The notes: a model not told the origin generated them from the sequence alone. 64,000 bases of DNA from Hoylesella loescheii DSM 19665 = JCM 12249 = ATCC 15930 (GCF_000378085.1 NZ_KB899220.1:1-64000); one strand, 5' to 3'; counted from the first letter of the stretch, positions 45,914-55,689 are shown. Numbers and translations: made by a program.

Positions 45914-46827
45914 GGCGCAAGTTTAATAAGAGAGAAACGTTTTACAAGACCTATCACCACGCCATGTGTGTAGACATGGGTTTTCAATCCATTGACATGC
46001 GATTGCTGAATATCGCCCATGTAGCCGAAACGAACGGTTGAACGCAAGACCGGAAAGTCGACGGTGAGCATCTGCCGCAATGAGGGTGCAGACACAATGG
46101 TGGTGGGAACGATGTTGTGATCGTAGTTGCCTTTGGAGAATATCTCGTAATATGATTGACCGTAGTTGGGCGAAAACATCACGCCAAGCATGGGCACGGC
46201 CAATTCGTAACGAAGAAGCAGGGGCACATTACCCACTTGCGCCTTATAACTGGCCACTGCCGAGGGGGCGAGATGTAAGAACACGCGTGCCTGAGCTGGG
46301 TTGTTAGAGTTGTGGGTGTTGTAGATAAAGCCCACATTGGTCTCTACCCTACCGCCAACTTGTAGCTGCAAGCGGCGGTCGAACCAATGGAAGCCGTAGT
46401 GTAAGGCGTAACTGAAACTGTACATACCTGCTATCTCGTTACCGCTTTCAGCCCTATTCTTCAAGTAAGCCACATTTCCCGTTTGCGTGATAAGATGCGA
46501 CAGCCGTTGGCCTTCTCGTTCGCGCTGCGTCTGCGAGATATAACGGAGGTCGTAACCCGTGTAATGTTCGGGCGAAAGATAGGTGTCTAGCACCTGCGCA
46601 TGACTAATGCCCAGCATGCGTGCAGTGGTTGTTATCTTGCTGTTAGTGGGTAACTGGTCTTGAATAACTTCGCTTTGGGCCTGCGCCACAGAGCTAAGAC
46701 ATAACAAAAGCAGGCAAAGTGCCCACCTTGCCCACGTCCATTGGCGAACGTTGGCACAAGTGAGGACCTTGCCTGCATGCATAGCGAACACCTTCGTGGG
46801 TCGCGATTGGGGTGCATTAAGTTTCAT
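45910..46827 (-). CDS. DUF3316 domain-containing protein
   Basis: 305 residues. After a basic lead a signal sequence (WALCLLLLCLSSVAQA, about 35-50) is followed by a beta-rich domain, probably an outer-membrane or periplasmic barrel (QREREGQRLSHLITQTGN, many alternating aromatic strands, RFGYMGDIQQSHVNGLKTHVYTHG as length of strands). The start overlaps parC by 11 bases; Met16 is an alternative. Function unknown. Confidence 0.8.
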   Translation of the reverse strand: MKLNAPQSRPTKVFAMHAGKVLTCANVRQWTWARWALCLLLLCLSSVAQAQSEVIQDQLPTNSKITTTARMLGISHAQVLDTYLSPEHYTGYDLRYISQTQREREGQRLSHLITQTGNVAYLKNRAESGNEIAGMYSFSYALHYGFHWFDRRLQLQVGGRVETNVGFIYNTHNSNNPAQARVFLHLAPSAVASYKAQVGNVPLLLRYELAVPMLGVMFSPNYGQSYYEIFSKGNYDHNIVPTTIVSAPSLRQMLTVDFPVLRSTVRFGYMGDIQQSHVNGLKTHVYTHGVVIGLVKRFSLIKLAP

Positions 46828-49558
46828 CTTGAAAAAGACTTGGTTGTTCGGGACTGGCCATTGGCTTGATACGGGGCGACGCTGAGGTGGTTGGTTGCGG
46901 GCTCATTTCGCCTTCATCGCCTTGTTCTGCATCGTCATCTGGCTCTGGTTCAGGCTCAGGCAGTCGCGTTGGTTCCAACTCTTCAATGTGATCTACATGC
47001 CAAGTGGTGATGCGTTTACCTTTAGCCTTGAAGCCTTTTACGCCTACAAACTCTTCAATCTCAATCTCCATGGGTGCACGATCTTTGTCGCTGCCGCCGA
47101 ACACTACGCTAATGCGCGGGTAAGGCTGATCGGTGAGGAAGAGAAGCTCACTATTGGGGTTGTCGCCAAGGAAACATTGCTTACGTTTTGTTCCCTCCAT
47201 AGTGAAGCGTTTGATGTAAGCGTAGTTGTCGTTATCGGCATCGCGCACCACGGCACTCCACACTTTGCTTTCGTCCCACTTCTCAATGAGTTTCAAATTG
47301 TCTTCGTAATGGTTGTTGGCATCGAAGTCCGAGAGGTAGAACTCGCTGTTATCAAGCACCACTAGTATAGAGTCGCTCTCGTTAAACTCGCCCAACAGCC
47401 GGCCATGATCATCGTAATTGATGCGCTTTACATCGGGGTCGAACCACACCTTGCGGCCTCCCAGCGTGCTATGTCCTGCTTCGAGCAGACCTATTTTCTT
47501 GACAGGTCGCTTACAGATGATGTTTCCACGCGAGGTTCTCGACTTGATAATCACCTTCGAGAAGTCGTAATCCACGAGGCCTTTCCTACGACTTGTGGGT
47601 GCTTCGGGCTCTAAAAGCACGCGTATTGTTTCGGCTTCGCCGTTGGGGTTGGCCGTGAAATAAACCACTTTCGAGCCGGCTGTGCCTTGCGTAAGATCGT
47701 ATTCGCGGTCGCGGGTTACGCTTGTGATGTTGAAGCGCTTGATAAAATAATAGCCCTCCTTTCCATCGCGATACACCACGTTGTAAGTGGTGCGCCTGTC
47801 GTTGCGCTTATATACCTGCACGTGCATCACGTTCTTGCCCACGAAAATCTTATCGGCCACGCGCATCACCTTGTATTTGCCATCGCGATGGAACACCAAG
47901 ATATCGTCGATATCCGAGCAGTTGCACACGAACTCGTCTTTTTTCAACCCCATTCCGATAAATCCCTCACGACGGTTAATGTATAGTTTCTCGTTGGCTT
48001 CTACCACTTTGGTGGCCTCGATGGTTTCGAAGCTCTTTATTTCGGTTAGTCGCGGATGGTCTTTTCCATACTTCTCGATAAGGAATTTGAACCACTTGAT
48101 GGTGACATCGGTCATGTGCGCCAAGTCGTGGTCTATGCCCGCAATCTCTTCTTTGATACGTGCCAGCAGTTCGTCGGCCTTATCTTTGCTGAATTTAAGT
48201 ATGCGCTGCATCTTTATTTCCATCAGTCGCATGATGTCGTCGCGGCGCAATTCGCGTATGAAGTTGGGTTTGAATGGCTCCAACCGGTTATCGATGTGCT
48301 CCACGGCAGCATCCATATTCTCGGCGTTCTCAAACTTCTTATCCTTGTATATTCGTTCCTCGATGAATATTTTCTCAAGCGAAGAGAAGAAAAGTTGTTC
48401 TAACAGCTCGTCTTTCCTTATCTGCAATTCAAGCCTTAGCAGACCCATTGTGCTGTCTACGTTATGACGAAGCACCTCGCTAACAGTGAGGAAGCGTGGC
48501 TTATTATCTTCGATGACGCAGCAATTGGGCGAAATATTAATCTCGCAATCGCTAAATGCGTAGAGTGCATCTATGGTTTTGTCCGATGAAACACCTGGAG
48601 CAAGATGCACTTGTATCTCTACTTCGGCCGCCGTGTTATCGTCTACACGTTTGGCTTTTATCTTCCCCTTATCCACGGCTTTGAGAATAGAGTCGATAAG
48701 CGTGGTGGTGTTCTTGCTGAAAGGTATCTCACGGATGACGAGCGTCTTGCTGTCTAGCTTCTCAATCTTGGCGCGCACCTTGATAGAGCCACCCCTCTGA
48801 CCGTCGTTATATCTACTGGCATCGATCGATCCGCCCGTGGGGAAGTCGGGGTAGAGCCTGAACGGTTCACCCTTAAGATAGTGTATGGCCGCCTCGCACA
48901 GCTCGCGCATGTTATGAGGAAGGATTTTTGAACTTAAGCCGACGGCAATTCCTTCCGCCCCTTGTGCCAAAAGCAAGGGGAATTTCACAGGTAGCGAGAT
49001 GGGTTCTTTATTTCTACCGTCGTAACTAGCTTGCCATTGCGTGGTTTTGGGATTGAAAACGGTGTCGAGGGCGAACTTAGAAAGCCTCGCCTCGATATAA
49101 CGCGGAGCGGCTGCGCGGTCGCCCGTGAGAATGTTTCCCCAGTTTCCTTGCGTGTCGATAAGCAAGTCTTTTTGCCCCATCTGCACAAGGGCGTCGCCGA
49201 TAGAAGCGTCACCATGAGGGTGAAACTGCATGGTATGGCCCACGATATTGGCCACTTTGTTGTACCTTCCATCGTCCATGCGCTTCATCGAGTGCAGTAT
49301 ACGGCGTTGAACAGGCTTCAAACCGTCAGCGATATTAGGCACGGCGCGTTCCAAGATAACGTACGAGGCATAGTCGAGGAACCAGTTTTGGTACATGCCA
49401 CTAAGGTGATGCACCGCCGAAGCGTCGAAGCGGTCGGCGGGTTTATAGTCGGAATGCGTTTCAACGCCCTCTTCCTCGTTTTCGTCTTGTTCCATTTCAT
49501 TGGCCATGTCCAGGCCTTCTTCTTCCATTTCGTTCGGGTCTTTTACTTCGTCGTCCAT
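46817..49558 (-). CDS. parC: DNA topoisomerase IV subunit A (ParC/GyrA family)
   Basis: 913 residues, the DNA-cleaving subunit that decatenates chromosomes with ParE. The breakage-reunion domain begins with YASYVILERAVPNIADGLKPVQRRILHSM; the catalytic Tyr is in AAAPRYIEARLSK (about 154). An acidic N-terminal extension (DDEVKDPNEMEEEG) of about 50 residues and a long acidic C-terminal tail are Bacteroidetes features. The C-terminal region has degenerate blades instead of clear GyrA box repeats, supporting ParC. It lies 17 bases downstream of the TOPRIM-like gene and heads the DUF3316-S41 genes. Confidence 0.93.
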   Translation of the reverse strand: MDDEVKDPNEMEEEGLDMANEMEQDENEEEGVETHSDYKPADRFDASAVHHLSGMYQNWFLDYASYVILERAVPNIADGLKPVQRRILHSMKRMDDGRYNKVANIVGHTMQFHPHGDASIGDALVQMGQKDLLIDTQGNWGNILTGDRAAAPRYIEARLSKFALDTVFNPKTTQWQASYDGRNKEPISLPVKFPLLLAQGAEGIAVGLSSKILPHNMRELCEAAIHYLKGEPFRLYPDFPTGGSIDASRYNDGQRGGSIKVRAKIEKLDSKTLVIREIPFSKNTTTLIDSILKAVDKGKIKAKRVDDNTAAEVEIQVHLAPGVSSDKTIDALYAFSDCEINISPNCCVIEDNKPRFLTVSEVLRHNVDSTMGLLRLELQIRKDELLEQLFFSSLEKIFIEERIYKDKKFENAENMDAAVEHIDNRLEPFKPNFIRELRRDDIMRLMEIKMQRILKFSKDKADELLARIKEEIAGIDHDLAHMTDVTIKWFKFLIEKYGKDHPRLTEIKSFETIEATKVVEANEKLYINRREGFIGMGLKKDEFVCNCSDIDDILVFHRDGKYKVMRVADKIFVGKNVMHVQVYKRNDRRTTYNVVYRDGKEGYYFIKRFNITSVTRDREYDLTQGTAGSKVVYFTANPNGEAETIRVLLEPEAPTSRRKGLVDYDFSKVIIKSRTSRGNIICKRPVKKIGLLEAGHSTLGGRKVWFDPDVKRINYDDHGRLLGEFNESDSILVVLDNSEFYLSDFDANNHYEDNLKLIEKWDESKVWSAVVRDADNDNYAYIKRFTMEGTKRKQCFLGDNPNSELLFLTDQPYPRISVVFGGSDKDRAPMEIEIEEFVGVKGFKAKGKRITTWHVDHIEELEPTRLPEPEPEPDDDAEQGDEGEMSPQPTTSASPRIKPMASPEQPSLFQDET

Positions 49559-49575
49559 AGTGTGAGTTTCCTATA

Positions 49576-50280
49576 TTATATATTTCCGCCAGATATTTCG
49601 TGCGTTATAAAGTTAAGCCACCGTCCAAACGAGGGGAGATGTCTCGTTTCTGCGTGCCGCTTTATTAGCTGGTCGAGGTACGACTTATCGCAGACAGCAG
49701 TTGGTCTTGCTTTTGAATACTTCATGTTCCGCTCCTTAAACATGGCCTCAAGATAGCGACAATGAAACTGTGCTGTGGTTGCGAAGTTGCCATTCTCGAT
49801 GTTCCCCATCAGTTCGGGGTCGTTATCACGTACATTGTAATGGTTTATGTATCTTATAAACTCTTCCTTTTGAGGATTACTTTTAAACACGTTTCTGTTA
49901 CCAAGAAACCATGTTTCTATACAGATATTTTGTTCAAACAGCACTAGTTGGGCATCTTTCAACTCCCGCTTATCCCCTACCAGCTGTTCATTTATCCGCT
50001 TTTCTATCTCGACACGGGTATCTCCTTCAGTGTCAAGACTTACCATTAGATAATCGTAACGCCCCTTTCCACCGCTATTTATATCATTAATGTCGGCCAC
50101 GGCATTAGAGATATGATTATAAATTGAGCCTGTTCCACAGGCGCTAAACAGGTAATAGTTGTCCGTCTGCACCTTATCCGCATAGTCAATCTTTTTCAGC
50201 TGTGGTGCCAACAGGCTCAACCAAGCAGTATATACCATTGGTTCGGTGCGCATTCCCTCTACAATGATATACACATTCAT
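49576..50280 (-). CDS. TOPRIM-like/RloB-like protein, partner of ATPase
   Basis: 234 residues. IIVEGMRTEP (Glu8) matches the conserved glutamate of TOPRIM-like nucleases; MVSLDTEGDT (Asp83, Asp87) fits the DxD element and NICIETWFLGN (Glu122) is typical of DUF4435/DUF4276/RloB-like families. These are effectors that cut nucleic acid in several phage-defence systems. It overlaps the ATPase gene by 4 bases, so the two are co-translated. The stop is only 17 bases before parC. Family placement is by motif and context only. Confidence 0.72.
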   Translation of the reverse strand: MNVYIIVEGMRTEPMVYTAWLSLLAPQLKKIDYADKVQTDNYYLFSACGTGSIYNHISNAVADINDINSGGKGRYDYLMVSLDTEGDTRVEIEKRINEQLVGDKRELKDAQLVLFEQNICIETWFLGNRNVFKSNPQKEEFIRYINHYNVRDNDPELMGNIENGNFATTAQFHCRYLEAMFKERNMKYSKARPTAVCDKSYLDQLIKRHAETRHLPSFGRWLNFITHEISGGNI

Positions 50281-51380
50281 AGCTGCCCCGTTTTATAAGC
50301 GTTGGTTTGCAACAGCTGCATAAAGGCATCGTGGTGCGAATGTGTACCAATATTCAGCTCGCTGGCATCATGAATGCTCACGTCGCTGCCATTTCTTGTC
50401 ACCACTTTCCATTGCGATGTGGGTATGGTGTTAATGATATAGGGGTGATGACTGGTAATTATCATCTGCACATCAGCATCGGGATTGCGCACCAAGTCAG
50501 CTAGAAGGTCGATGCAATTCACACCCAATCCGTTCTCAAACTCGTCTATAAGGATTACGTCGCCATCTTTAGCTAAGGTGAGCGTCACTATTTGAGAAAG
50601 GGCTCTATACATGCCTGAAGAAACAGCACCACTCGAAATCCATGCATCACACCCTTTTTCTTTGATACGAAGAACCGGCATCGCTCGTTTTTCATTCATA
50701 AGAGTTAAAGTAAAATCTATCTTTTCTACCAATGGAAATATACCTTTGAATATTTCACTGATTGCATAGTACTCTGGCAGTTTGTTTTCCTTTAATAAGA
50801 AAAGGCTCACCATAGTGTTTCCTGAACGCTGTTTCTCAATATCGTCCAATGTCATATTACAAAACGACCTATCTTGTGGAACAGTGGAAATGCAAGTTAA
50901 TCGGTCATCTGTGTCCAGTTGGTAAATTTGCCTGAACGCCACAACAGCGTTGGCAACATCCTCTTCCTCTTTCAACAAGCTTAGTGCACTACGATTCGGA
51001 TCTAACTTGACAATCTTCTCACCCTTGTATTTTATTTCGTCTTTATCGCGAGAAATAAGTTCCGTTCCATCTATCAATAAATACTCTTTAACAACAGGGT
51101 ATTGCTTAGTAACATACCAACTCTCACCACTTTGTTTCTCGTCTAGTCCAAATTCCCCCACCCAACGATATTCTTTTCCATTTTGTGAGAACCAAACATC
51201 CCACTCCACAGCATTGAACGATGAACCTTTAGATATATCACGCAGAGCAAGCAACGCCCTCAATATCAGCGTTTTTCCCACTCCCGATGCGCCAACGAAC
51301 AGCGTAGTATTGGCAAATTGAGCATCTTTGATGTTCCAACCTGTCTTATGATTGATAAAAGTTAGCTTCTTAATTTTCAT
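50277..51380 (-). CDS. AAA/ABC-type ATPase of a two-gene defence-like cassette
   Basis: 367 residues, cytoplasmic. Walker A GASGVGKT (30-37), an ABC-like signature region (ISSGAVSSGMYRALSQ, 248-263), Walker B DVILIDEFENG (274-284) and switch ITSHHPYI (308-315) put it in the OLD/RecF-like AAA_21 group. Such ATPases paired with a TOPRIM or RloB-like effector occur in AbiL, RloAB and PARIS-type systems. No coiled-coil hairpin is obvious, so it is short for OLD. Only a weak promoter candidate (TATTTTTG at 51494-51501) is seen upstream. Confidence 0.78.
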   Translation of the reverse strand: MKIKKLTFINHKTGWNIKDAQFANTTLFVGASGVGKTLILRALLALRDISKGSSFNAVEWDVWFSQNGKEYRWVGEFGLDEKQSGESWYVTKQYPVVKEYLLIDGTELISRDKDEIKYKGEKIVKLDPNRSALSLLKEEEDVANAVVAFRQIYQLDTDDRLTCISTVPQDRSFCNMTLDDIEKQRSGNTMVSLFLLKENKLPEYYAISEIFKGIFPLVEKIDFTLTLMNEKRAMPVLRIKEKGCDAWISSGAVSSGMYRALSQIVTLTLAKDGDVILIDEFENGLGVNCIDLLADLVRNPDADVQMIITSHHPYIINTIPTSQWKVVTRNGSDVSIHDASELNIGTHSHHDAFMQLLQTNAYKTGQL

Positions 51381-51750
51381 GACTACAAATGGATAGCGTT
51401 GTTAAAGATGAGCCGCGCGCCTACCTGACGGCAGCCAAATAACGGCACACAGACTTACACTCCACTTTATGATGGTGTGCATTACTCCAAATGCAAAAAT
51501 ACAAATAAAACTTGGATTAGCCGTATTTTATCGTCGCCAATTAGTTATTTTGGACACATTTTGCTTCTTTGGACACCATTTTCGCGCACCTCGCATCGTT
51601 AAAGGGATGGCTTTAAGCACTTTGTTTCCTGCTCCTTACACAGTGTTTTTCTCGTCACACCAATATCCGAGCAAACTTATCATTGCTGTTTAGCCCCACC
51701 TAAAACGCTGATTTTAACGCCCCAGTTCGCCTTCTATCGGAAATAATGTG

Positions 51751-51758
51751 TAACTTTG
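51751..51758 (+). promoter_or_regulatory. -7 box of glyS
   Basis: TAACTTTG on the plus strand, start near 51765, 24 bases before the glyS ATG. The -33 is weak. Confidence 0.6.
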
Positions 51759-51788
51759 TGCCACAAATAAGTAAATAAGAAAAAGATA

Positions 51789-53330
51789 ATGGCACAAGAA
51801 GACGTTTTTAAGAAAATAGTTTCGCACTGCAAAGAATATGGGTTCGTGTTTCCCAGCAGCGATATTTACGATGGTCTGGGAGCCGTTTACGACTACGGAC
51901 AAAACGGCGTTGAACTGAAAAACAACATCAAAGAATATTGGTGGAAGAGCATGGTGCTGCTGCACGAGAACATCGTGGGCATCGACTCGGCCATCTTTAT
52001 GCACCCCACCATCTGGAAAGCCAGTGGACACGTGGATGCTTTCAACGACCCCCTTATCGACAACCGCGACTCTAAAAAACGCTATCGTGCCGACGTGCTG
52101 ATAGAAGACCAAATTGCCAAATACGAAGAAAAGATAGACAAAGAGGTGGCTAAGGCAGCCAAGAAGTTCGGCGACAGCTTCGACGAGGCTATGTTCCGCC
52201 AAACCAATCCACGCGTTCAGGAGCAGCAAGCCAAGCGCGATGCACTGCACGAACGCTATGCGCAGGCCATGCAAGGCCCTAACTTGGAAGAGCTGAAGCA
52301 AATTATCGTGGATGAGGAGATTGTCGACCCCATCAGCGGAACAAAGAATTGGACCGACGTTCGCCAGTTCAACCTGATGTTCTCTACCGAAATGGGCTCG
52401 CTATCCGATGCCGCCAGCAAGATTTATCTGCGTCCCGAAACGGCACAGGGCATCTTCGTTAACTACCTGAACGTGCAAAAAACGGGCCGCATGAAAGTGC
52501 CCTTCGGCATCGCACAGATAGGAAAGGCGTTCAGAAACGAGATTGTGGCACGCCAATTTATTTTCCGTATGCGCGAGTTCGAACAAATGGAGATGCAGTT
52601 CTTCGTTGCCCCCGGCACAGAGCTCGACTGGTTCCACACGTGGAAAGAAACACGTATGAAATGGCACCAAGCACTTGGATTTGGGGCGGAAAACTATCGT
52701 TTTCACGATCACGAGAAGCTGGCTCACTACGCCAACGCCGCATCCGACATCGAGTTCCGCATGCCCTTCGGCTTCAAAGAGGTGGAGGGCATACACTCGC
52801 GTACCGACTTCGACCTCTCGCAACACGAGAAGTTCTCGGGCAAGAGCATCAAATACTTCGACCCGCAAACCAACGAAAGCTACACGCCTTACGTTATCGA
52901 GACCAGTATCGGCGTAGACCGTATGTTCCTTTCGGTGATGTGCCACGCCTTCGAAGAAGAGAAGTTGGAGAACGGCGAAACACGCACCGTACTGAAATTG
53001 CCCGCTGCATTGGCCCCTGTTAAGTTGGCCGTGATGCCGTTGGTGAAGAAAGACGGACTGCCCGAAAAGGCTCGCGAGATTGTGAACGCATTGAAATTTA
53101 AGTTCAACACGCACTACGACGAGAAGGACACTATCGGCAAACGTTATCGCAGACAAGATGCCATTGGTACGCCTTACTGCGTAACGGTTGACCACGACAC
53201 GCTCACCGACAACTGCGTTACGTTGCGTTTCCGCGACACCATGCAGCAAGAACGCGTGAATATAGACCAACTTGAAAATATCATTGAAGATAAAGTGAGC
53301 ATCACGGCATTGCTCAAAAAACTGCAATAA
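51789..53330 (+). CDS. glyS: Glycine--tRNA ligase
   Basis: 513 residues, the single-chain alpha2 glycyl-tRNA synthetase (class II) as in Bacteroidetes and eukaryotes, charging tRNA-Gly in the cytoplasm. It opens with the family's SHCKEYGFVFPSSDIYDGLG; motif 2 is in GKAFRNEI.. FRMREFEQMEMQFF and motif 3 in YVIETSIGVDRMF; the C-terminal anticodon-binding domain (KLAVMPLVKKDG.. DAIGTPYCVTVD) is complete. The FKBP gene follows two bases after the stop codon. Confidence 0.97.
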   Translation: MAQEDVFKKIVSHCKEYGFVFPSSDIYDGLGAVYDYGQNGVELKNNIKEYWWKSMVLLHENIVGIDSAIFMHPTIWKASGHVDAFNDPLIDNRDSKKRYRADVLIEDQIAKYEEKIDKEVAKAAKKFGDSFDEAMFRQTNPRVQEQQAKRDALHERYAQAMQGPNLEELKQIIVDEEIVDPISGTKNWTDVRQFNLMFSTEMGSLSDAASKIYLRPETAQGIFVNYLNVQKTGRMKVPFGIAQIGKAFRNEIVARQFIFRMREFEQMEMQFFVAPGTELDWFHTWKETRMKWHQALGFGAENYRFHDHEKLAHYANAASDIEFRMPFGFKEVEGIHSRTDFDLSQHEKFSGKSIKYFDPQTNESYTPYVIETSIGVDRMFLSVMCHAFEEEKLENGETRTVLKLPAALAPVKLAVMPLVKKDGLPEKAREIVNALKFKFNTHYDEKDTIGKRYRRQDAIGTPYCVTVDHDTLTDNCVTLRFRDTMQQERVNIDQLENIIEDKVSITALLKKLQ

Positions 53331-53332
53331 CA

Positions 53333-53956
53333 ATGAAGAGAAAAAGCTTTTTATTCATGGCTGCGGCCACATTGATGGCCTTTGCCTTCACCGCATGCAG
53401 CGAAACAGACAACTCGACCGACGACTTTCCCAACTGGCAAGCAGCCAACGAGGCCTATTTCGACAGCATATATAATGTAGCGAAAGCCAATACCGCACAA
53501 TGGCGGGTGATACCTAGCATCACGCTAACTCCCGAAGCGGTGAAAAATAAGACCGACAACGTGGCCGTGCAAGTGATTGAAACTGGTGACGGTAGCGAAC
53601 GCGCGTTGCAAAACGACACGGTGCGCGTGATACTGCAAGGTCGCCTTAAAGCTTCGCCTGGCTATCCACAAGGTAAGGTTTTCCAGCAAACCTACGTGGG
53701 AAGCGATGATCATTCCACGGCCAACGCAGCCAAATTGGCGGTGGGTTCGGCTGTTCCTGGACTACAAACGGCCTTGCAAAACATGCCCATAGGAGCTAAG
53801 TGGCGCGTGTATGTACCTTACCAGCTGGGCTTCGGCTCGGCTTTGGGAAGCGGAACGGTTGCAGGTGCTTCATCTACAACGGTGCAGGTGCCAGGCTTTT
53901 CTACGCTGATTTACACCGTAGAACTGGTGAAAATCATTCGCCAAGGGCACAAATAA
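53333..53956 (+). CDS. FKBP-type peptidyl-prolyl isomerase lipoprotein
   Basis: 207 residues. Lipoprotein signal (MAFAFTACSE, Cys about 22). The FKBP domain spans about 80-205 with VRVILQGRL, GLQTALQNMPIGAKWRVYVPYQLGFG and the closing TLIYTVELVKI. It folds periplasmic or outer-membrane proteins by proline isomerisation. It lies 2 bases after glyS and ends at a terminator, so the two genes form one transcript. Confidence 0.9.
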   Translation: MKRKSFLFMAAATLMAFAFTACSETDNSTDDFPNWQAANEAYFDSIYNVAKANTAQWRVIPSITLTPEAVKNKTDNVAVQVIETGDGSERALQNDTVRVILQGRLKASPGYPQGKVFQQTYVGSDDHSTANAAKLAVGSAVPGLQTALQNMPIGAKWRVYVPYQLGFGSALGSGTVAGASSTTVQVPGFSTLIYTVELVKIIRQGHK

Positions 53957-53972
53957 GTCCGCATAATCTTTT

Positions 53973-54039
53973 TAGGTGTGTTCTATAAACTCTTTACAGA
54001 AGTATCTGTGATATAAGGGGAGCTTATAGAACACACCTA
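53973..54039 (+). terminator. Terminator after glyS-FKBP
   Basis: Perfect 16-bp arms (53973-53988 and 54024-54039) around a 35-base loop, followed by TTTAATAT. The symmetric A/T flanks could allow action in both directions. Confidence 0.75.
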
Positions 54040-54200
54040 TTTAATATACGCGCACGCGTAAGGCGTTGCCTTTAAGCATGCTTTTCGCAACACGATGTTT
54101 TGCTTACAGGTTCTCGCCTACCGAGAGGCGACACCCCCTTTTCACCCCTTACACCAAACGTTTAGAACGCCTTCACAGGGCGTTTTCTTTATTTTTGGGC

Positions 54201-54340
54201 AGTACAAATTAGCTTGTAGTGGCAGTACAAAGGCTTTTGTAGGGCGACTACAAACAAGTTGTAGTCACGCTACAACTTATCGGTAGTGTCACTACAACTC
54301 ACTTGTAGTGACACTACAAACGACTTGTAGCGCAACACCT
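54201..54340. repeat. 22-bp-period palindrome array, TGTAG family (6 units)
   Basis: Units start at 54215, 54238, 54260, 54282, 54304 and 54326: one 23-base step, then exact 22-base steps. The unit near 54304 is a perfect palindrome (TGTAGTG-A-CACTACA). Confidence 0.87.
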
Positions 54341-54427
54341 TGCCACAAACGCCAATATCGATTACCATAAAATGCGCGAGTTTGGGATAAGTCATCGTAT
54401 AATCCAAACAAAACCATACAAACCAAT

Positions 54428-54568
54428 CAATGGGAAAAAGACCAAGACCTACGGCCTCGTGGGGGTAGATGCGCTACTTAGGCAGGGTTGGAAGTGAAAG
54501 CGACCTACCCTTCCATAACGAGATATTTAACCCCACAAGGCCGCTGGTCTTGGTCCTTTTTCCCATTG
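54428..54568. repeat. MITE-like inverted-repeat element, about 140 bp
   Basis: Terminal arms CAATGGGAAAAAGACCAAGA (from 54428) and complement (to 54568) are imperfectly inverted over about 38 bases, including GGCCT/AGGCC and GTGGGG/CCCCAC. The interior word CTTAGGCAGGGT and the arm motif GACCAAGACCTACGGCC recur in the element at 26338-26712. No open frame inside. Confidence 0.75.
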
Positions 54569-54682
54569 GTTAACTAGCAAAAGCTGTATACAAGTGAGCC
54601 ACAACAAGGCATTCGCCCCATGGTCTATCGTCCGAAAACGCACAACGATATCCCTCTCTTTCGTTTTTTTCGTTTCATTTCT

Positions 54683-54713
54683 TTTGCCATAAACCAAAAA
54701 AAGCGTACTTTTA
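54683..54713 (+). promoter_or_regulatory. Promoter of etfB
   Basis: TTTG (54683-54686), 19-base spacer, TACTTTTA (54706-54713): one mismatch in the last base of the -7 box. Start near 54720, leader about 30 bases. Confidence 0.6.
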
Positions 54714-54749
54714 CAAGCAGAAATCACATTATATTACTATAAAAAATCT

Positions 54750-55619
54750 ATGAGTTTGAAAATCGTTGTACTTGCCAAACAAGTACCAGACACGAGAAAC
54801 GTGGGCAAAGATGCCATGACGGCAGAAGGCACTGTGAACCGCGCTGCCTTGCCCGCTATCTTTAATCCAGAAGACTTAAACGCATTGGAGCAGGCTCTAC
54901 GCCTTAAAGAACAGCACCCAGGATCTACCGTTGGCGTGCTGACAATGGGCCCGCCACGTGCAGGTGAAATCATTCGACAAGGGCTTTACCGCGGAGCAGA
55001 CACTGGTTGGCTGCTCACCGATAAGCTTTTCGCTGGCGCCGACACGCTAGCCACATCCTACGCCTTGGCTACGGCCATCAAAAAGATTGGCGATGTGGAC
55101 ATCGTTATTGGTGGACGACAGGCCATTGACGGCGATACGGCACAGGTTGGACCACAAGTGGCACAGAAATTGGGCCTTAATCAAGTTACATACGCCGAAG
55201 AAATACTCAAGGTTGAGGATGGCAAGCTAACCATTCGCCGACATATCGACGGGGGTGTAGAAACAGTTGAGGCTCCCATGCCTTGCGTGGTGACAGTTAA
55301 CGGAAGTGCTGCCCCATGCCGTCCTTGCAACGCTAAGCTGGTGATGAAATACAAAAACGCACGCTGCCCCATGGAACGCAACGGCAAAGAGCCACATCCC
55401 GAATTGTTCGAACTGCGTCCTTACCTCACGCTCAACCAATGGAGCGTGGCCGATGTGGATGGAGATGCAGCCCAATGCGGACTTAGCGGGTCGCCCACAA
55501 AGGTGAAGAGCGTGCAAAACATCGTGTTCCAAGCTAAGGAAAGCAAGACGCTTACGGCCGCAGATGCCGACATCGAGGCGATGATGAAAGAATTGTTGGA
55601 CGAAAAGATTATCGGATAA
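54750..55619 (+). CDS. etfB: Electron transfer flavoprotein subunit beta
   Basis: 289 residues. Opens with KIVVLAKQVPDTRNVGKD, has the AMP-binding-region motif DGDTAQVGPQVAQKLG and the beta-subunit Cys-rich PCRPCNAKL region. With EtfA it forms the FAD/AMP heterodimer that takes electrons from acyl-CoA dehydrogenase. First gene of the etfB-etfA-acd cluster. Confidence 0.95.
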   Translation: MSLKIVVLAKQVPDTRNVGKDAMTAEGTVNRAALPAIFNPEDLNALEQALRLKEQHPGSTVGVLTMGPPRAGEIIRQGLYRGADTGWLLTDKLFAGADTLATSYALATAIKKIGDVDIVIGGRQAIDGDTAQVGPQVAQKLGLNQVTYAEEILKVEDGKLTIRRHIDGGVETVEAPMPCVVTVNGSAAPCRPCNAKLVMKYKNARCPMERNGKEPHPELFELRPYLTLNQWSVADVDGDAAQCGLSGSPTKVKSVQNIVFQAKESKTLTAADADIEAMMKELLDEKIIG

Positions 55620-55689
55620 GTGGACGAGTTTATATGTTCAGCGGCAGCAAAACAAAGAAACTCGAACACGTAAGAACTTTAAAAAAGAC

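Noticed and set aside
52401-53333. 310-codon minus-strand frame opposite glyS
   Set aside because: It is a shadow frame of the well-supported glycyl-tRNA synthetase gene. The 385-codon frame opposite etfA and the 338-codon frame opposite susC are rejected for the same reason.
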